Made by a program: the position numbers and the translations under genes
Source of the DNA: Chromatiales bacterium
Lineage (GTDB): Bacteria; Pseudomonadota; Gammaproteobacteria; UBA6429; Thiohalophilaceae
Direction of reading: 5' to 3'
DNA: 64,000 bases
Assembly: GCA_027032075.1 (NCBI GenBank)
Contig: JALVOC010000006.1
Location: 152,429 to 216,428 of the forward strand
Notes under the pieces: generated by a model
Told to the model about the DNA's origin: nothing
What the model saw: the letters and a program-made list of their open reading frames with translations, nothing else
Database searches by the model: none
Part shown: positions 61,247 to 64,000 of the stretch, piece by piece
How positions within the stretch are numbered: position 1 is the stretch's first letter
How the letters are laid out: each line of letters starts with the position of its first letter

Positions 61247-62344
61247 TCACTCCATCAGCGAATAGCTTGTGCTACGCCCACCACCGGGTTCTTTTCGTAA
61301 TGCGCCCCGCTCGATCAGATCGACGATGTCTCGGTAGGCCGTATCCTGCGAACACTTGGCAATCTTTGCCCATTTCGAGGTGGTGAGCTTTCCTTCGAAA
61401 CCATCCAGCAGCCGGTTCAGAACCTCGATTTGTCGTTCATTCAAGGGTTCTTTGGCAAAGCGCTCCCAGAAGCGTGCCTTCTGCAGTACCTGGCTCAACG
61501 TCTCTTGCGCCCCCTCTATCGCACGGAACAGGCAGTTCAGAAACCATTCCTGCCATCGTGTCACATCCAGATCGCCTTTCTGGGTCCATTCCAGCGTGTC
61601 GTAATAGGCTTTGTGTTCCTTCCGGATTTGTGCAGACATGCTGTAGAAGCGCTGGCCCGTTTTCTCCGAACGGGCCAGCACCATATCCGCAATCGCCCGG
61701 GCGATACGCCCGTTGCCGTCATCAAACGGATGGATGGTGACGAACCACAGGTGCGCCAGTCCCGCGACCAGCAATGGATCCGCATCTCCAGGCTGTTCAA
61801 ACCAGCACAGGAATTTTGCCATTTCATCGGGTACGCGGTCTGCCGGTGGCGCTTGATAGTGGACCTTCTCTCTGCCGACCGGGCCGGACACAACCTGCAT
61901 GGGACCATCCCTGTCGTCGCGCCATTGCCCCACCCGGATCCTGGTCATCCCGCTTCGACCGGTTGGGAACAGCGAGGCGTGCCAGGCAAACAGTCGCTCC
62001 TCGGTCAGCGGTAGTGCATAGTTGCCCGTTGCATCCAGCATCATCTCAACGACGCCCTCGACATTGCGGTCGGCAGGGATCAGCCCACCGATATCCATGC
62101 CGAGCCGGCGCGCAATGGAGGATCTGACTTGCTCGGGGTCCAGCCTCTCGCCTTCGATTTCGCTGGATTTGACCACGTCCTCGGTCAAGGTGCGGAGATG
62201 GGCTTCACTGCGCAGGTCAAAACCCAGTGCCTCCATCTTGCCCAGCAGCCGTCCTTGTTCCCTGGATACACGCGCGAGCAAGCTGGAGAGACTTGTTTCA
62301 TCCCAAGTAAAGGCGGGCCAATCCGGTTTTTCCCATAAGTACAT
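61247..62344 (-). CDS. Fic-domain protein with DUF4172 N-terminus and winged-helix C-terminus
   Basis: This 365-aa protein is predicted to transfer AMP (or another nucleotide group) to a target protein. The N-terminal part (about 1-80, YLWEKPDWPAFTWDETSLSSLLARVSREQGRL) resembles DUF4172 and includes VVKSSEIEGE, the (S/T)xxxEG-type inhibitory motif of class II Fic proteins. The Fic core has IHPFDDGNGRIARAIAD (HPFx(D/E)GNGR, intact, about 207). The C-terminus (LNRLLDGFEGKLTTSKWAKIAKCSQDTAYRDIVDLIERGAL in parts) is a winged helix that may bind DNA. Its promoter region carries four TCTCCGCAA boxes, hinting at self-regulation. Confidence 0.92.
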   Translation of the reverse strand: MYLWEKPDWPAFTWDETSLSSLLARVSREQGRLLGKMEALGFDLRSEAHLRTLTEDVVKSSEIEGERLDPEQVRSSIARRLGMDIGGLIPADRNVEGVVEMMLDATGNYALPLTEERLFAWHASLFPTGRSGMTRIRVGQWRDDRDGPMQVVSGPVGREKVHYQAPPADRVPDEMAKFLCWFEQPGDADPLLVAGLAHLWFVTIHPFDDGNGRIARAIADMVLARSEKTGQRFYSMSAQIRKEHKAYYDTLEWTQKGDLDVTRWQEWFLNCLFRAIEGAQETLSQVLQKARFWERFAKEPLNERQIEVLNRLLDGFEGKLTTSKWAKIAKCSQDTAYRDIVDLIERGALRKEPGGGRSTSYSLME

Positions 62345-62351
62345 CTTACAA

Positions 62352-62457
62352 TCTCCGCAATATCTGCGGATATTATGGCCGCTATTCTCCGCAAAGACAA
62401 GAATAATCTCCGCAAGTTACGCGTAGAAAACAACCACTATTCTCCGCAATATCCGCA
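62352..62457. promoter_or_regulatory. Repeated TCTCCGCAA boxes upstream of the Fic gene
   Basis: TCTCCGCAA occurs in direct orientation at 62352, 62386, 62407 and 62441, with spacings of 34, 21 and 34 bases. Additional TCCGCA at 62452 and an inverted TGCGGA at 62365 make small dyads with the neighbouring copies. The set covers the 110 bases immediately before the Fic start codon (62344). The arrangement looks like a multi-site operator, perhaps for the winged-helix domain of the Fic protein. Confidence 0.65.
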
Positions 62458-62515
62458 TCCATCACCTCGATAGCGGATCCCTCGTCACGGGGACACTGGC
62501 GTAGAAAGGCCGGGC

Positions 62516-62767
62516 ATGGCGCTCTCGGCGCTGTGGTACCTGGGCAAGGAAAACGTCGATGCCGAAGTCGTCAGGCGTATCCGGGAAGGATTGAGCGAGG
62601 AGGTGTTCGAAAGACTACGTGCTTCCAGCATGCCGGTCTGGATGACCAGTGCAATCGATCAATACGGCCGAGAGCCGATCGGTTCCGGGGCAAAAATCGT
62701 GTCTAGTGTTGTCGAACTGGAGCCAAAACCACCCGAAATCATCTCTAAGATTAGACAGGGTGGGTAG
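62516..62767 (+). pseudogene. Possible C-terminal fragment of an AbiEi/DUF6088-type antitoxin
   Basis: An 83-aa frame reads MALSALWYLGKENVDAEVVRRIREGLSEEVFERLRASSMPVWMTSAIDQ in parts. This resembles, from memory, the C-terminal half of DUF6088/AbiEi-like proteins, which are about 200 aa, so the N-terminal winged helix would be missing. There is no ribosome-binding site before the ATG, the frame is open for only 14 codons further upstream, and no toxin gene follows. It lies just beyond the Fic promoter repeats and before tRNA-Ser. Confidence 0.45.
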
Positions 62768-62784
62768 CTAAGTCATTGGTTTTT

Positions 62785-62875
62785 TGGCGGAGAAGGAGGG
62801 ATTCGAACCCTCGATACGGTGTTACCGTATACACACTTTCCAGGCGTGCTCCTTCAGCCACTCGGACACTTCTCC
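62785..62875 (-). tRNA. tRNA-Ser (anticodon GGA)
   Basis: On the minus strand the gene has the acceptor stem GGAGAAG/CTTCTCC, the D arm with GAGTGGCTGAAGG, the anticodon loop CTGGAAA (anticodon GGA), a long class II variable arm (TATACGGTAACACCGTAT) and the T arm GAGGGTTCGAATCCCTC. Discriminator G and CCA are encoded at the 3' end. It reads UCC and UCU serine codons. Confidence 0.97.
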
Positions 62876-63116
62876 AGAATAACAGCCCTGCCCCAATCCA
62901 GCGGGGCCAGTCAGCCGGCGCAAGGTTAAACCAGAATGTTATCTGGTGCAATCAATTGCCGGAAATTGGCTGATATCGAGCGGAAACAGGCCATCCTGTC
63001 TCTCTGCTGCAATGTCATGATTATATATAAGTGTATTTTCCAGAGAAAGCTTATCCGATCGGCGGATCGTCGATTTCCCCCGCCTGGAATGGTGTGCATA
63101 CCAGGGTAGATATTTT
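62876..63116. other. Intergenic region between tRNA-Ser and the coiled-coil gene
   Basis: No gene is seen. An AT-rich patch (GATTATATATAAGTGTATTTT at about 63018-63039) could hold a promoter. The tRNA promoter on the minus strand should lie at about 62890-62920. Confidence 0.4.
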
Positions 63117-64000
63117 ATGATTGACGGCATTAATCCAGACAAATCAAGAAAAACAATGGCTAGCCCGCGAACGGTTGCACTTTACTTTTTATCCCTGTCT
63201 ATCTTCAGCCTGGCAGGCGCCTTGATTTACTTTACCTTCGAGATTTCAAATATCGGCCGGCAACTGCCCACTATCCTCACCGATATCGAAAAAACCAGCG
63301 CTAAAATCGAACCTGTTATCAAGGAAATCGAAGAGGTCCGGCGTTTGATCCCTTCGATACTGCAGGAAATCGAGGCGACGCGCAAACTGGTGCCACCGAT
63401 ACTCGATGAAGTTGCGGAAACCCGCAAGCAGATCCCTCCCCTTCTAAAAGAAGCGGAAGCGATACGCCAGCAACTGCCCGCTGTTACCAAAAGCATTGAC
63501 AAAGCCGCTGACGCCACCGTGATTGCGGCAAAGGAAATCGAGGCGACACGTCCTCTCGTGCCTGAAGTTCTGGATGAGGTGAAAAAAACACGTGAGGCCA
63601 TTCCCCCGATGCTGGATCGTACTGAACAAATTATCAGTCAGGCACAAAAAGCAGGAAAAGAAGCCAGTAAAGGCGCGGTCACGGGCATCTTTACCGGCAT
63701 CATCACGGCACCGTTTGCGATTGTCGGCAATATCGGCAGATCAATCGCGGGGCTCAACGAAGAAGAAGCGAAAGAACTGAGCAAAAAGGATTATGCCTTA
63801 CTCGAGGAAACAGTGCATAAAGTGCTGCTCAGCGAATCCGCCGGTATCTCGATGAACTGGAATAATCCGGAAAACGATACCCACGGCGTTGTCACATTAA
63901 AGTCCATCGAGAAAAACGACAAGCAGGAATGCCGTACGCTGCAGTTAAAACTTATAAAAGAGAAGGAAATCCTGAAAGAAAAACGTGTGCGCTTCTGCAA
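63117..64000 (+). CDS. Membrane-anchored coiled-coil protein with a surface-antigen-like C-terminus (partial, runs off right edge)
   Basis: The frame from the ATG at 63117 stays open to the window end (294 codons). Residues about 18-42 form one membrane helix (VALYFLSLSIFSLAGALIYFTF). It is followed by about 130 residues of repeats with the pattern E-x(3)-TR-x(2)-(I/V/L)P-x-(I/L)L-x-E (for example IEATRKLVPPILDEVAETRK), which should form a long kinked coiled coil. A Gly-rich short helix (GAVTGIFTGIITAPFAIVGNIGRSIAG) comes next, then ISMNWNNPENDTHGVVTLKS and CRTLQLKLI, which resemble the C-terminal domain of 17-kDa surface antigens. The start at 63117 is preferred; an internal ATG at 63156 is possible. 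Function unknown. Confidence 0.78.
   Translation, partial: MIDGINPDKSRKTMASPRTVALYFLSLSIFSLAGALIYFTFEISNIGRQLPTILTDIEKTSAKIEPVIKEIEEVRRLIPSILQEIEATRKLVPPILDEVAETRKQIPPLLKEAEAIRQQLPAVTKSIDKAADATVIAAKEIEATRPLVPEVLDEVKKTREAIPPMLDRTEQIISQAQKAGKEASKGAVTGIFTGIITAPFAIVGNIGRSIAGLNEEEAKELSKKDYALLEETVHKVLLSESAGISMNWNNPENDTHGVVTLKSIEKNDKQECRTLQLKLIKEKEILKEKRVRFC

Overview
The window is about 64 kb of a gammaproteobacterial chromosome of moderate GC content. It looks like a free-living, polarly flagellated relative of the Pseudomonas/Chromatiales side of the class. The evidence is the gene order fimV-usg-asd-leuB-leuD-leuC-LysR and the single-operon flagellar block fliL to fliA joined to cheYZAB-motCD-ParA-CheW, both arranged as in Pseudomonas. 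Sulfur or anaerobic metabolism cannot be deduced directly. An oxygen-independent HemN with a possible FNR/Anr box suggests growth at low oxygen.

Layout: (1) 0-10 kb: start of an exported protein, fimV (polar hub), a catalytically degenerate aspartate-semialdehyde dehydrogenase paralogue, true asd, leuB, leuD, leuC and a divergent LysR regulator. (2) 10-21.6 kb: a Helicobacter-type malate:quinone oxidoreductase, a nested palindromic element, an MFS permease, aroC, hemN, prmB, mogA, a DUF481 outer-membrane protein, an AmmeMemo gene pair (MEMO + AMMECR1) and a GYF/pentapeptide-repeat membrane protein. (3) 21.8-25.4 kb: an orphan FliK-like/FlhB-tail gene pair, then a four-gene set (66-aa ORF, cysteine-less HMA-like protein, MerR regulator with a cysteine-rich tail, unknown 237-aa protein) behind a promoter with an 18-bp palindrome. 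(4) 25.4-30.6 kb: a more AT-rich accessory stretch with two lipoproteins, a small secreted protein, an M28 peptidase, an alpha/beta hydrolase and decayed sequence. (5) 30.6-50 kb: chemotaxis and flagellar export genes, all on the minus strand. (6) 50-57.3 kb: orn, a Ste24 protease, a small cytochrome c, rsgA, motB, motA and an HDOD protein. (7) 57.3-64 kb: recR, ybaB, dnaX, SRP RNA, a methyltransferase, a Fic protein with repeated operator-like boxes, an antitoxin-like fragment, tRNA-Ser(GGA) and a coiled-coil membrane protein that runs off the right edge.

How the genes work together: FliL/M/N/O/P/Q/R, FlhB and FlhA form the switch and export gate. FlhF and FlhG set flagellar position and number. 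FliA then drives late genes. FliA-type promoters are visible before cheY, before motA and, more weakly, before the HDOD gene, and a sigma-54-type promoter lies before fliL. Two stator sets (MotAB and MotCD) serve one motor. dnaX-ybaB-recR is a replication/repair operon and asd-leuBDC serves amino-acid synthesis.

The least explained parts are the HMA/MerR/237-aa operon, the lipoprotein stretch, the nested palindrome with a decayed second copy, and the Fic upstream repeats. No CRISPR array, prophage or intact insertion sequence was seen.
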